From positions 48,667,702 through 48,731,701 of the forward strand of contig OZ020307.1 of assembly GCA_963971305.1 (NCBI GenBank): a DNA stretch of 64,000 nucleotides, in the 5' to 3' direction. Positions 23,901-37,900 of this stretch are shown here, piece by piece. Position 1 is the first letter of the stretch; every line of letters starts with the position of its first letter. The notes under the pieces are model-generated. The model had not been told where the DNA came from. It saw only the letters and a program-made list of their open reading frames with translations, and ran no database searches. The DNA is from Arcuatula senhousia. Taxonomy: Eukaryota; Mollusca; Bivalvia; Mytilida; Mytilidae. The position numbers and the translations under genes were made by a program.

Positions 23901-25244
23901 TGCATGGAACTTTGTTTAAGTTTGATTTCTCTTGGGTGCAGTTACTAGTACCATTTTCTATAATGTACCCACTTGGCTCTTTCAACAACAAGAGCAAGGC
24001 TATAATTTCTGAATACGAAGATGCAACTAACATATGAAAATGGATGGAAAATTATGGCTCAGCAGTTTAGTGCTTTTTGGCACCTCTACCATGCCCTTAT
24101 TTCAGTTAACGGAAAGTTAACGGAAAGCATGTGGCAACAAGATGGAGGACCAAGGATTGTAGCTACACAACACATAAAAATGATCGTTTGATGTTTCCGG
24201 TCCAAGGGTTCAAGCGTTGGGTAGGTAGGTAGGGATATTTAAGCCAAACATTCATATGCAATCATACAAACAGCTAAAAAATGGAAAGAGAAGTCTGTCA
24301 TACAAGAATCATTATATCAAATATCATATAACATTTTTTTAATACGGTAAATGATCAATTTGAACATGATGAAAAAATCTCTTAGGATTGTGAAAAACAG
24401 TTTTGGTAAAATATCATTATGAAAAGTGGGGTATATAGTATGGCCAATATTTCTGGGTAAGTAAAAACAAACAAACAAGTTTTCCCCTTTTGGCTCATGA
24501 AATACATCTATTACCTCTTAAAACAGAAAACTAACAGAAATTTTGCAAAAGATGAAATGGTCTTATTGTGGTAGTCTTACAATTTTTTAAAACACAATAT
24601 AAATGTACTAGAATCTGAATGCTGTTATAAGTTACATTCATTTTTCTTTAAATTCAAGACAGCCTCTTTTGGAGAAGCCTTGTTTTAAAGTGAAATGATT
24701 ATGAGACACTCGAAATGACGCGGTATCGCGAAGAACCAATTACAACGTAGTGACACGTAGTACTACACAGTTGAACGTAGCACAAACTCAACAAGACCGC
24801 ATCAATACGTAATCAAACGTACTGCACACGAAATAATCCGTGACAAACCCTAGTAATACCAACTGAAGCGTACCTGATGCGTAGCAAAACGTAGTAAAAC
24901 CTAACGGAACGGCTATTGTTAAACCTGACTCAACGTAGTAAAAAGCAATAAAACGTAAGGAAACCTTTCAAAACGTAGCATATACCTAGGAAAGTGTAGA
25001 AAGCGAAAGCTATGACAATAAATTATATTGAAACGTGACGGTTTAAAACGTAGTAAAACAAGATAGTCGAAACGTGAGAGTGTGACTAGGGCTTTAAAAA
25101 CGCCTTACTCTTAGAGAGAAACAGCAACAAAGCAAGAAAATTATAAAATGAAGGCAACAAAGAATAAATAAAGATATTTACGAATTACAAGTAAAAAGTG
25201 TCATTTTGTACCTTTATTTTGTATATTAGATTCACGTCAAAGTA

Positions 25245-25620
25245 GGAAGCAGAGGTACCAGTGGGGCATCCGTTGTCATAAGTCCGAAACGGCAGAGACA
25301 AAACCAGGAAACATTTACAAAAACGGGACAAAACACAAGACCATGTAAAATACGAAAACACAGAAGAATATCAATTTACAACGCTAACTAGTCGTAACGA
25401 AAGTGATCTCGGATTTGCCGGAACAGTAAGCAGGTTCGCCGGAACAATAAGCAGTTCCTGTTTGCCATAGCTCATTCGTCCCTTTGCTAACAGTCAATTC
25501 AGTATATTTAATCCGGTAAAGCAAGGGAAAGCAAACCCCTATGACAAACTCACATCTGCCCTCATCTGTAAAAAATCTGAAACGATTGCCCATTTGCTTA
25601 TAACAGCCACCATCTGTTTT
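25245..25620 (-). repeat. Retroelement tail (antisense)
   Basis: Begins with the complemented end block (GAGGTACCAGTGGGGCATCC at 25252) and runs to the GCCCTCATCTG segment (25558-25568), which encodes the last residues of the RT on the minus strand. Frames inside it are not genes. Confidence 0.75.
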
Positions 25621-25888
25621 ATCTGTCTAATCCGTCATCGACCAGTCATCAATAAGTCACCGAATAGTTATTGATCCGACAAAATAGTGAAATGATCGGT
25701 TCAAGTATTCATCAGTATAATCTGGCTTTAGTTTCATAAAGCATCTCAAATTTGATATTTCTTCAAATCAATCCTCAACTCTTATATTGACCAAAGAATT
25801 GCAAGAAATCTCAATTGAGGAAGGATTTGAGGAAATTTAGAGATGTTTCATCAAACTCGGATCTGATTTGTCTTGTTTTATTTCTATT

Positions 25889-25964
25889 ATGAAGGAAATG
25901 GATAGAAATTCTGCTATGATCTTCTTTCTTTTGTGGATGTTAACAACGAAGCATATAGTATCAG
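25889..25964 (+). CDS. Gene 2 exon 1: signal peptide
   Basis: ATG at 25889 reads MKEMDRNSAMIFFLLWMLTT then KHIVS; donor GTAATA at 25965, phase 1. A second in-frame ATG three codons on (25898) would also give a usable leader. The hydrophobic IFFLLWML core supports secretion. The link to exon 2 over a 5 kb intron rests on phase and on the gene 1 pattern. Confidence 0.75.
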
Positions 25965-28900
25965 GTAATATAGGATTTTAAAAAAACAACCTGTCAAGGG
26001 TTTTGAGATTATGTGTATTCATTTAATCAAACCTAAGAATGGAATTACATGTTGTCATTCGACAATGAAGCTTTGGATAAATACAAAATATGGCATGTTA
26101 TATATGATATAAATTCGGAATTCGAAATTCGAGATACGAGATTCGAAATTCGAGATACGAGGTTCGAAATTCGAGATAAGATATTTGAAATTCGAGATAC
26201 GAAATACGAAATTCGAGATTCGAGATTCGAGACTAAAAATTCAATATACTAATAACCAAATGAAATAGGTCACCATTGAATTACAGAAAACCCCTATTTT
26301 CACAATGTAATCCATAATTTTGGTGCACTCAATATATTGATTACAAATACCAGAACGCGGGTATGAACGGTTAATTTGTAAATGATATATATCGATATTT
26401 CAAGGAGTAACCTCTCATAAGAAGCATTTGAATCAAAACATTGGAAGGTCATAAACCATAACTGTTGAAAACGAAAAGTACTCAAAACCAAAACGTTCGA
26501 ACAAGGAAGCCAAATCCAGCACCGAGGGTATCGACCATGCGATTTACAAGGAAAGAAACCTGGTGTTTTAAACAATTTTGGATTTAAAAATCGGAAATTT
26601 CAGCACAAATATATCAGAAATTTTATGGTAAATCATGTCAGACAATTCTGACGACCAGGCTTGTGATTACCCTCGGGTAATTTTTTTGCTATTGGTAATA
26701 TAGATATATTTACCTGTCATGATTAAAAGTTATATTTGACAAAACGCTTATGAGACAGTCGTATTTAAAATAAAATAGATAATTGATATAAATGTGTATT
26801 TCCAATCACCTGACTCTTGATTTTAATACGGTTTGAATCGGATGCTGTAATGGCAGGTTCAAAAAGAAGCAAAGGTGTACTAAAGGGGTAATCAGTATCA
26901 TAAAACCGTGAAGACAAAGACAAAACCGGCAGACAAAAAATCATCACAACAAAACAAACAACATAACAACATAAAACACACACACATAACAACAAAACCG
27001 CATTCAGCAACGTGAACTCAAGTCGAAACGAGAGTGAACTCAGGTGCTCCGGAAGAGTAAGCAGTTCCTGCTTGCTATAGCACACCCGTCACGTTGCCAA
27101 AGATCGATTTAGTGTTGGTCAAATCCGGAAAGGATGACATTACAAAACTCTATGTCAAACCAACATCTGTGCTCATCTGAGAGATATTTCGTAGTGGGAA
27201 TCCTTCCTTTCTTTTGGGTTAAAAAAGGGATCGCAGATTTTTTTCAACAACCAAAAATTGCTATATCATGCCAAAACATCCATATTACATGTAGCAACTG
27301 CTTACTTTAATATTCGATATGAAACATGAGTCGTCCAGATCATGATACACCACCACCCGAGTAAGCTACTCAAGTAATAGTGGAACCAGAGACAGAAACT
27401 TTCTCCCACTACGTGGGTCCTTCGGGAGTCGTCAATTAGCAAATCATTTAAATTTATATCTCCTTTCATCTTAGTTATCCCTTAATTACACAAGGCGCAC
27501 TTAATGACTCATCAGTTTTGAGAAGCTGCAAATTTAAACAAAACTCGCAAACTTAATGACTCCTGTTTTTTACCGGGCGTTAATTTTTTTTGATTTTTTC
27601 CGATAGTTTAAAAATCGTGTAAAAAAGAAAACTCGAAAATAAAATAACCTAAATAGTATAAATACAATATATACCTTCATATAAATAATCACGAAAATTG
27701 TATTCTGACCTTCCATTTTGTTTGAAATTTTGCTCTAGCAAAAAAATCTCTACTCATTCGGTATATTAAATTTCGAATTTTGAATCTCGAATCTAGAAAC
27801 TCGAATGTCGAATCTAGAAACTCGAATCTCGAATGAGCTTTCTGGGCTTTTGTACATTGTCGTTTAGCATATTTTTATCTACCATTTTTAAGAAATTTCT
27901 TCTTAACCTCTGCTGTCAGAATATTTTTTTCATAAAAAATCAAATTAAATGAAAAAAAAAGAACCCAAGCTACATTTCAATTTAAATTGTTAGTCCCTAA
28001 AGATATTAGGATTTTTCCTTTTGTTTGGATACGCTTTTACATTGAAAACAATTATTTGAACTATCAACTGTTTTATGTTAATACTATTTTTTCCTGGTCC
28101 ATGATGGTTGGTTTTCTAAATGCAAAATATGAGTGGTTGATAGTACCACTGAATGTATTCTTTTCTACTCAGTTTATAAGGAACGCTAGAAAAACATGTA
28201 CACTAACAAAATCGTTAAGAAGCAGACTGGATGTAAAGTACGAATCAAAGTTTCATACAAGCAGGTTTGAAAATATCATAAGAGAGTTACACTGGAACTG
28301 TAGTTCCTGTTACAGAGGATGAAATATGTAAATAATCAATCTTTTTACAAAAAGCTTTAAAAGTTTTTAGATAATAATGTATAAAAACTGCAATTTTTCT
28401 TTTCAAGTTACATAATACACAATAGTATAAAACGGTTTATTTGGTTATGCTTTTTATCGATATCTTTAGGAGTAACCTCTCATCATAATTTGAATTAATA
28501 TGTAAGGCATCAACAGAGCTGAAATAAGAGTGAAGCTTCAATGATACGCAAAATAAAGCATGAAATTGCAAAAAAAAGATGTTTCAATGATCGTTTCGGG
28601 AATGAGTCTCAACGGTTGAAATTTAAGCTTGACATTTAAAAAAAAATGTATCAGATTTTTACAGTCTCTGTTATTGTTTTATGTGAAAAGCTTAAGTGAC
28701 CGACCATATAAATGGAAATGAAATGTTCAGCTTATTGAACTCTACACTTTATTGCAAAGAGTCAATCGAGTGAAAAAAGTTGTTTTGCCTTAAGGCCAAT
28801 AAAGTGAGCGATTAAGTATTTTGGGAGTCTTTTGTGACAAATTACAAATAAGCATGCAGAGATAAGAAAAGCAAAGCTTATAAACTATTACAAATATTCA

Positions 28901-31900
28901 ATAGTCTTTTTTTAATGTAGAGACTTTGCTAGAAAGTACCATGAAATTTATATACTCAACGAAAAAGTTTAGCAACATTTTTTGCAAATTTCAAATATTT
29001 ATACAACTTTCAGTTTCCAGCTATGTAACAATGTTTTAGGTGCTAAATCTTAAAATCACAAACACTTTTTCATGGTTGATTGAGTACAAGCCTTTAAAGC
29101 TCAACACGAGCTTTTCGTGATTTTTAATGTTTACATTTCTGATGTTCGAGATTCCGATGATTTAATATGATTTACACATTGTTAACAACATCATCGTTAA
29201 GAAAAAGTGCAAAAAAACTTTCCGTTCTGGAAACTGTAGATTGACGTCTGTTCCAGAAATGTCACCCAATAAAGCAACTGGCATGACTGAAGATATAATG
29301 GGCGTTTTTTATGAAACCCTGCATTTGAAGTTCGGCAAACAATACTGTTGCGTCGGTGTTGACAAAATGAAGTTGTAAAAGATCGCCATCCAAGCTACAT
29401 ACTTTACAAGCTGATCCAAAGACAGTAATGGTATATTCATCTCGCCGCCAGACGAGATCAGTCTTTACCTGCCATTCGCAAATTGACCTCAGACAAAACC
29501 AATATCACGTCATTGATCAAAATTGCTCATAATTCAAAAATTCAAGAACATACATTTAGACAGTCCGAAAACTTTGTTGCTGAAGATTTTTGTTGTTTCT
29601 TAATGTCTCTGCAGCGGCTGGTTTTGCATTCCGTAAATTCGATCGATTAATCATTTACGATTTTTATCAATTAACACCAAAATTTTTTTCTAAAACCATT
29701 ATAAATTGAGTTAATTGTTAGTTGTTGGATATCGTAATTCATTTTTGTTGCTTAACTTTTTTTGTCGAGTTTATATTTGATGAAAGAACGGGTTGCGATA
29801 AGGCCCTAAAATTTCAAGGTAGACCTTCAATACATTTACGTTTTTAAATGATATACTTGAAAACAGTGTTCGCCAATTCTATGAAAGGTTTATCTTTTAT
29901 GTACATTACTTCAAAGAACAATTTTAAATTTGAAATTATCACTTATCGTCAAAAAACGAAGAAAACGCAGATATCTTGTATTTTTAAAACTACTGACTAC
30001 GAGGTTAAAAATTATAATCTTTTTAGTTTTTCAGTATGTTTTACACGCGTTAGCAGCTTGAAGCTTTCACAAAAATGTGTTTTAGTATTAAAAGTCATTA
30101 AGCAAAATATGGAGCTGGTTTCGCATACAAGGCTTTACTTCCGGGAAGGATATACATCCTTTAAATGTGCCACTTTTCCAAAAAAGAACAATTAAAAATC
30201 ATCTGCAATAGTTCATTTCGAGCACTTTTAACTAAAAAATGAAACAAGTTTTCATACTACAAAAGTTTTTTTTTCAACAAAATATAAGCAAGTTCCTTTC
30301 AAACAAAACATTTTGTGAAAGAATTTACTTAATTTTTTTTGGACTTTAATGGTGGGCTAATAGGGAGCTTATCACGACCCATTCTTTCTAACTGTATGAA
30401 AAACAGTGAAAAGGCGCAATAAATTATAGACTTTGGGTAAAATTATGCTATGCTTTACAATAAAAAGATGAAAATAAGATTCTTTTAAAGTCATTCTGAG
30501 GGTCAAATAAACGTGTAAAATTGTTGATAAATTTAAAAGCTTTTGAATAAGTTATAATGCCGTCAAATAAAAAAAAAACAAAAAACAAAAAACAAAAAAC
30601 AAAACTACCGAACTTTAATGATCAATCTCATAGTCCAGAGAAAATGACAAGAACGAATCAGTCATACCGGAGAATTAGTGGATCGCAATGGTCCTGACTT
30701 TGTACAGGCATTTCAAACGAAATGGTGGGTTAAACCAGGTTTTTTTGCGCAAAACCTCCGTCTTCCATTGCGATCTTCAAGTCCACAGTATATATAGTTA
30801 CATAGATTAGTGTGACACTGTACAATTTGCTTAACCCATAATATATAGTTACGTAAAATAGTGTGACACTGTAAAATTTTCTTGGAATTAGGTTTTATAA
30901 ATCGAACATAATAGGAAATGTAGGAAGGTAAATTTGTTATATAAATATTCTTATTTTCCCGACATTATTTAATTTTTTTGAGGTGTAAATATTGCACTAG
31001 CGAAGAATACCCGGCAATCAACGACTTATGAGCCTTATTGTTCAGAATGGGCTGTCGATGGTGATACGGCCGATTGGAGAGGTGATAGTTTTATTTGTGC
31101 GCATACAGAAAAAGAATATCAGCCTTGGTGGGCCGTTGACCTTGGAGATACCTACAATATCACGCACGTGATCGTATATAACAGAAAAGATGCCGGTATG
31201 CTTATTTTGTTGAATTTGAAAAGAATACAAATTCAAGTGTATCCATGAGTAACATCTTGTTTGTTTCCTATCATTTTTAATGCTCGAATGATTTTACAAA
31301 CAACACAAAAATAATCTTTGCACCTAAAAATAATAGAAAAATTCAAAACTTAACCTCGAGATTACAACTACCGAAGAGATAATACAATTTATTGAAATTC
31401 AATGAGACAACTATATTTAAAATTGTAAAAATAAGTGATTTTGTTATTGCAAGATCTACACTTATTAATTTCAGTCTGCAAAAAGACTACTCCAAGTGGC
31501 TTAAAAATATATGTTTTAGATCTTAATGGAATAAATGCTGCCATTTTGTATGAAAAGTATCTGCTAGTATCTGATAAAATGTCGAATTCTTAAAATTTGT
31601 AAGTAAACACCCTGAACTCGTAGACAAATATGGGATATCTATCTCTCTGTTGAATGCAGATGCTGGTTTGTCTTAGAGTTTTATCTTCCTTTACAAAATT
31701 TGACACACTGGGAGGGAGGCTATAGCAGGCAGAAACCGCTTACTCTTCCAGAACACCTGTATTTACTCTTGTTACGACTTGAGTTTGCTTTGTTGATTGT
31801 TGTTAAGTTGATTTTTTTATTTTGTGTTTCTTCGTGCTGTTCTGTTTGTGCCTACCGAATTTGTCGTTGCCCTTTCGGACATTTGACATGCGAATGCCCC

Positions 31901-34900
31901 ATTAGTGCCACTTTGTATCTTTTGCATGTTATTTTGTTAATAGAAATATATATATAAAAAAAATTGGTTGCATTTGCGTTGAAACGAAGTTTGGATAATT
32001 TTTTGTTAACTTTTTAATAAATCAAAACAAATTGATTAGATTTAACCATCATTAAACGTACGCCTAATATCCTAGGTGAACTTTTATTAAATCCAAATTA
32101 AACCAGTTTAGAGCAGAGACAAAACCAGTAAACACGAACAAGAACGGAACAAAAACAGACAACATGTAAAACATGGAAACACAAAATAACTGAATATCAA
32201 TCAACATTGCGAACTCCAGTCGAAAAAAGAATGAACTCGGGTGCTTCGGAAGAGTAAGCAGTTCCTGCTTGCTATAGCACACCCGTCGCGTTGCCAATAG
32301 TCCATTCAGCGTGTCAAATCCGGTAAAGGAAGACAAAACATCACCCTATGACAAACCATTATCTGCACTCATCTGAGAGATCGAAATCCCATATTTGTCT
32401 ATAAGTGCATGATGTCTTCCGTAAACTTTCTTGAGTGAAGACAGCAACCGAGGAGAAACATAACCCTGTGTGGGCAATTTTTGCGTCAGACGTGTCGCTC
32501 TGCTAAGGAAATCGATGTAAGTCCCGTACGCTCTGAAGTAACGAATCAATTGAGATACGTAAACTCCATAAACTGGAGCGGACGGAATGTTGCTACACAA
32601 GAAGGGAAAGTTGACGATTGGAAAGTTGAAGTCATCACGTTTGTCATAGAGCCTTGTTGAAAGTCTTCCTGGAGAGTCAATTTCGAGATTGTTGTGTCTT
32701 TTATTTCAAGCGCCTGGGGATATATGAGATTAAGAAATTCACCAAATCGAGAATTGTTTAGTGAAAGGACATCATCAATACGGAACGGAACGTGAGGTTG
32801 AAAGAGAGAGCCAGTCTACGGTCTTTTTTGTCTAGAAGAGATTGTAAGAAGTCTGCTTCATATGAGTGAAGAAACAAATCAGCAAGCGAAGGTGCACAAT
32901 TAGTGCCCATTGGAATCCCTATTGTTTGCTGAAAAACACGTCCACAAAACTGAATAAATATGTTGTCAATAAGAAAGTTGAGCATGTCGATTATTTGGTT
33001 TTCTGTAAATTTGTTCTCTTACAGAGAGATGTTTTTTTAGACTCATTTATGACAATGTAAGTCTTGGTATAATCGACTACAGGAAATTTGTACCTGCGTT
33101 TTCCATTCTTTTTGAAAAAAGCTGCGTTTAATCAGCTGTGCCAATCGCGATTTCAGTTGTTCATGTGGATAAGAAGTGTAAAGTGTGGAGAAATCGAATG
33201 TTTTGATGCTGTTACAAGATGAAACTGATTTAGAGTTAAGATTCTCCAAAAGTTCTTTCGAATTCTTCAGAATCCACATTTGATTGACACCATTTCTAGA
33301 ATAACAACAATCGTAATATTTCTGGAGGCCGGATTTCATTGCCGTAAGTATTGAATTCAACAGAACTGTAAGAGGCTTATTTGTATATTTGGATGACCCT
33401 GCAATGAAGCGCTGTTTGTATGGGTTTTAATGTAATTTAGTAATCCAATACAGGGATGGAATGTCATCATTACTGCCACCAACAGAAAGGCTGAAGGAGG
33501 AAATGACAGATTTGTGATTGTCAATGATTTCCTCCTTAGACAGTGTTGTAGCCGTGTATGTGGTGCTAGTGCTGGTACAACCAACCCCCAATTCAGCTGT
33601 CAAACATTCAATATAGTGTTTCTTATACACAAAAATGATGTTATTTGGTGCTTTGTCTGCAGGTACAACAACATATTTGTCATGTAAGTTGGACAACCTT
33701 TAAAGTATTGACTTTGCACAGACTTCAACGTGGTTTAGAGAAACATGAACTATAATTTTCTTGGTGTACATTTAACAAAATCCGCGGCACGAACTTTTCA
33801 ATACGCACCATTTAAAAGTTAAGTTCATGGTTCAATAACCAAAAATAATCAATTCTTAAATGAAATGAACTCTTTATAAATGTTGCTGCTTTGATTGTAG
33901 TGTTTAAGACTATTTGAATATTCTTGTTGTGCAGAAATATATGAGTTATAAATACATTTGCTCTCATTTTACTCCAATCTAGCGTTTTTGAAGATGTATA
34001 AGACAGGTTTCAGAAATCTATTGGTTTATCGTCAAAACGAGTCTAAAAACATTTTGCACATAAGCTCTAATCCGAAACCCTTCTTTTTATCACAAATTAA
34101 TTAGTTATTTAAGTTTTACTGAGTCATATTCATTTTGTAAAAGGTTTGTACAATACATATTGATAATATATCATTATTTAATAGAAAATCGTTTTTGTCT
34201 TATGATCAACGTCCAATGCCACCTATTTTTTAAATTGAATACATAATATATCTACATATTTTTTTCATTTTATACTTTCATTTTGTCATTAAAACTGGCA
34301 GCGAACACCTTAAATCAAAAATAGCAAAATTTATTTGTTGTATTTTCTGTACTTGAAGTACTTATAGCTATATTTGTTTTATAAATTTCATCAACAGTTT
34401 CGTCGAGGTTGAGTAACTACGATATAGACGTGTTTGCTCAACCTGGCTGCTCCTCTGACAAATGGATCACGTTTTCTAGAGGAAGCCAATCAAGGTGTCA
34501 TTGCCAATCATCAAGTGTGTCGATTCTTAATGCAACATGCCAAGAAGAGTCCATTGGACGATTTGTCCGGATACGACAAAGGAACACTGAATATCTCAAT
34601 GTTTGTGAAATAGAAGTCTATGGCAGTTTGACTTCAAATCCGATCGGTAATATTTTTTGTAGTATATTATTGATCTTACTTGATTAGGTATAAGGGATTT
34701 TCAAAAAAATTCTACCAGGTTTATTTACAAAAGCTTGTATGTTGAAAAAAGTCATATCTCATTTAGTCTGTTTGACAGCGGTTTACCAAGGAAAAATTAT
34801 TATTAAAAAAGTTTAATCTATGAGGAAAACATTTGCACGAAACTATCAATTATGAATACATATTATGCCTGAATTTCCTGTATTTCAAATTGAGCAATTT

Positions 34901-37900
34901 TAAAAGTTTCCTATTACCCTTACCGGTAAACAACTGAAGATGGCAAGGTGAAGGAGTAAGCAAATGTAAAGGAAGAGCGTTATTTCCTCAAATATAAGAG
35001 ACCTTCTATTATAAACGAATTGACGGGTCTTTTAAGAAATTAGAGTATCTATTCTAGAAGATTTATTTGAATCAATTGATGAGGCAATCAAATGATAAAA
35101 AAAAGAAGCTTGTCATCAAATGCAGTTGTACTCTATGATTAAAATCGGTAGAAATTTATCGTAAAGGTCGATGGAAGCCTTTTCTATTTTGAAGTGATGT
35201 AAGGTGTGACATTTAGACAAGATATGTATCCTTATTACATTATCGTTCATGTAATTACTTTTTGCATAAATGAAGCTTATGATTTTTATAACAGACTTTT
35301 TAAACCATTTAATTGGACAAAGCCGTAAAAGAAGAGGAGTTAGCCGATATATATATACTGAATCATTTTATCTTGGTAAAAAGAAATCAAAGAAACTATA
35401 TATGTAGATGATAAACTAAACAAATGTACAATTGTTTAATTGTGATTTTGTTTACGATCACTTTTTGTCAACCAAAAAGTGTTTTTTCACATTGATTGAT
35501 TTCTATTCTCAATCAACACCCTGTCAAAAATAATGATTCACATCTTGCATATATATATTATAAAATGACTGTTGTAGTAGAATTTGCTTAAAGTATTTTA
35601 TTTAAGAATTGAATCTTTGTATTTTGATGTTTCATTGGCGTGTAAAACCGTTGACTGTAGCAAATTTTGAATCAAGCGCGTTACATTTTAATGTTTTTTT
35701 TTATTTGTTTCTGATTTTTCGTATTGTTTTGTGGTGTATGTTCTTGTATTCTTTATTTGCGCATTAATATCCAAATGCGAATTCCAGTTGTGAGAATTTA
35801 CCTGAATAAGAACAAATTTTAGTTGTGCGTATAGTAAGGTTATGACCCGGCTACGGCCACGTGAAACAAGTGACATGTCATCGAGGTATTAAAGACGATT
35901 CAAGGTGTCAATTAAACAATAGCATTACTGCATTTTAATTTTATGCACGGTAAATGTAATTATTAAATCATAAAAAAGTACGTAAAAAAGATCATACTGT
36001 TAATGCTTTACTTGTCGTGTTAGGTATGTAAGTTTTGTTCGGTATGTACGTTTTTCTAAATGCACCAAAAAGAAAAAAATATTTCGTTTATCAAAAACAC
36101 TTCAATTATAACAAAGACTCCGAAAATACATTCAACCATTTCAGGTATGAAATATTATGCAAAGGCGTATTTGGTAATTTAAGAACATTGAATGCTATCT
36201 AACAGAAATAAACAGTCATATCTTGCTGGATTATGCAACATCACATTTTGTGATAAGATGTCTAGAATTTAATACTTAATATTGTATCGACCACAAATAT
36301 ATTTCCAAACAAGTCATGAATATTTTAAAGCTACTTCTTGGAATGTGCATGTGCAGATATGCAGCAGAAACAAATTTAGAGTATTTTTTACCGCTTTCGT
36401 ATTTGTGTTTTGCAATCCCTGGTTCGATATCCGACATTAAAATTTTCAATAGTTCAAATTCAAAATTTTTGGTTTCCTTTCTAATAATTTATTGCCCGAG
36501 GACGCTATTTTTGAGTTGGTGTCCAATTTTAATGTTAGGTTCATGTACTTATCATTTAATACTTTATCAACCTTCCACTCTCTGTCAACAACTGTTCGTT
36601 TTGTTGATGGATTTCTTCAATACATCCAACAGAGCTAGAGATTAGGGAAACCGCCGAATCAACTTGCTTAACATCATTCTTGGATCTAAATTTCGAGAAT
36701 TAGACCCGAATGGTCATTTCAGTACAAAACACTACGATAAAAGAGACGATTTTAATTTCAAAATTATTTATTTTACTTACCTGGAAGGAAACATCCAAAC
36801 GCCACCTACATACGCTGTATATATTTCACAACTAATTCGATATGCCAGAGATTGTACATACAGATAGGTGCAAACATAACCTGTATAAAAGTTAACATAA
36901 AGTGAACTTTGTGACTGCTTTCCATGTCTGCTCGTGTCTGCTATAGCAGACATCAAAGTTAACTTGCGTTAACTCATGACTAGTCAAAGCAGACTTGCGA
37001 CAGCTTTTCTATGACTGGTCATAACCAGTCACAAAGTCATGACTGCTACCTATACCAGTCATCGCAACAAGTCTGCAGTACCAGGACTCTGTTTAATAAT
37101 GCAAGGGTTTAATCGAATATAAAAAAAACTGTATAAAGTATTAAAAATGAATTTAAACAACAGTTAAGGTGATAGAAAATAAACTTTGTCCTTTTACAAT
37201 CAGTCTTTCAAGCAGACCTGTCACGAAGTTAACTTGACCAGACCCGTCATAATTACGCGACTGTTTTTAAAAGCAGACATGCAATTACGACTGCTTTTCA
37301 AGTTAACTTGAAACCAGTCGCGCGTCTGCTCAAAGCAGTCGCAAGACCAGTCACAAGTGAACTTGAAGTTAACTTGATGTCTGTTTTTCAAGTTAACTTA
37401 TCGTACAGGTTATGTGTGCACCCATCTGTATGTTTCAGATTTTTTATCCACCTCTTTCTCCGTAACTGACTTTAGACAAAGGTTATAAGAAAATAAATCT
37501 CATACGATCTCTAATTTTTTTTTCGCTACCAGCCACTGGTAGAAAAAATCAATATCATGTTACACGAAATGGTTATGTCTTGCTTTGATTAATGTTTGGA
37601 TGGTTGATGTACTGAGATAATCACCTTAGCATCCCTAATATGGCTTCAAAAATACGTTGTGTTTTGTGTAACAACCAGACCCAAAAATCGAAATGGAAGT
37701 GGAGGCGTTTGGTGCGCCTTAAAACCTGGTTTAACCCACAATTTCTTTTGAAATACCGAACAAAGTCAGGGCCGTTGCGATGTTCATTTTTTTCGGTATG
37801 TCTTCCTTTTTTGGCTTATTTTATGGACATTTGAGATTGATTCTCCAAGTTCATTAATTTGGTTATAACCTTTATTTTCTTTCCTTATATTGTATTGCAC

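Larger units (their letters stand above)
19873..25093. mobile_element. Composite PIF/Harbinger-derived element, 5.2 kb
   Basis: Starts AGCCCCAGTCACACTGTCAC at 19873 and ends with the complementary GTGTGACTAGGGCT at 25093, with TTA on both sides (19870-19872, 25094-25096), the 3-bp target size of PIF/Harbinger. A second left terminus lies at 20214, also after TTA, and an inverted terminus ends at 22111, so an inner unit (20214-22111) is nested in or joined to another. The ends are filled with permuted words AAAACGTAGT, AAAACCTAGT and ACGTTT. Two transposase remnants are inside. The whole is rearranged and inactive. Confidence 0.75.

Noticed and set aside
20214..25093. CRISPR-like or regulatory repeat array (AAAACGTAGT words)
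   Set aside because: Units are permuted and irregular without uniform spacers, and they sit between transposon termini in eukaryotic DNA.
26049..26252. Repetitive protein EIRDTRFEIRDTRFE
   Set aside because: Translation of a short-word DNA array; the complementary array nearby shows the repeat is at DNA level.
27987..28322. 111-codon frame on + strand
   Set aside because: It starts at TTG rather than ATG, has no motif, and lies in gene 2 intron 1.
29848..30195. 115-codon frame on + strand
   Set aside because: Lys/Phe/Asn-rich, no domain or leader, within gene 2 intron 1; most likely chance in AT-rich DNA.
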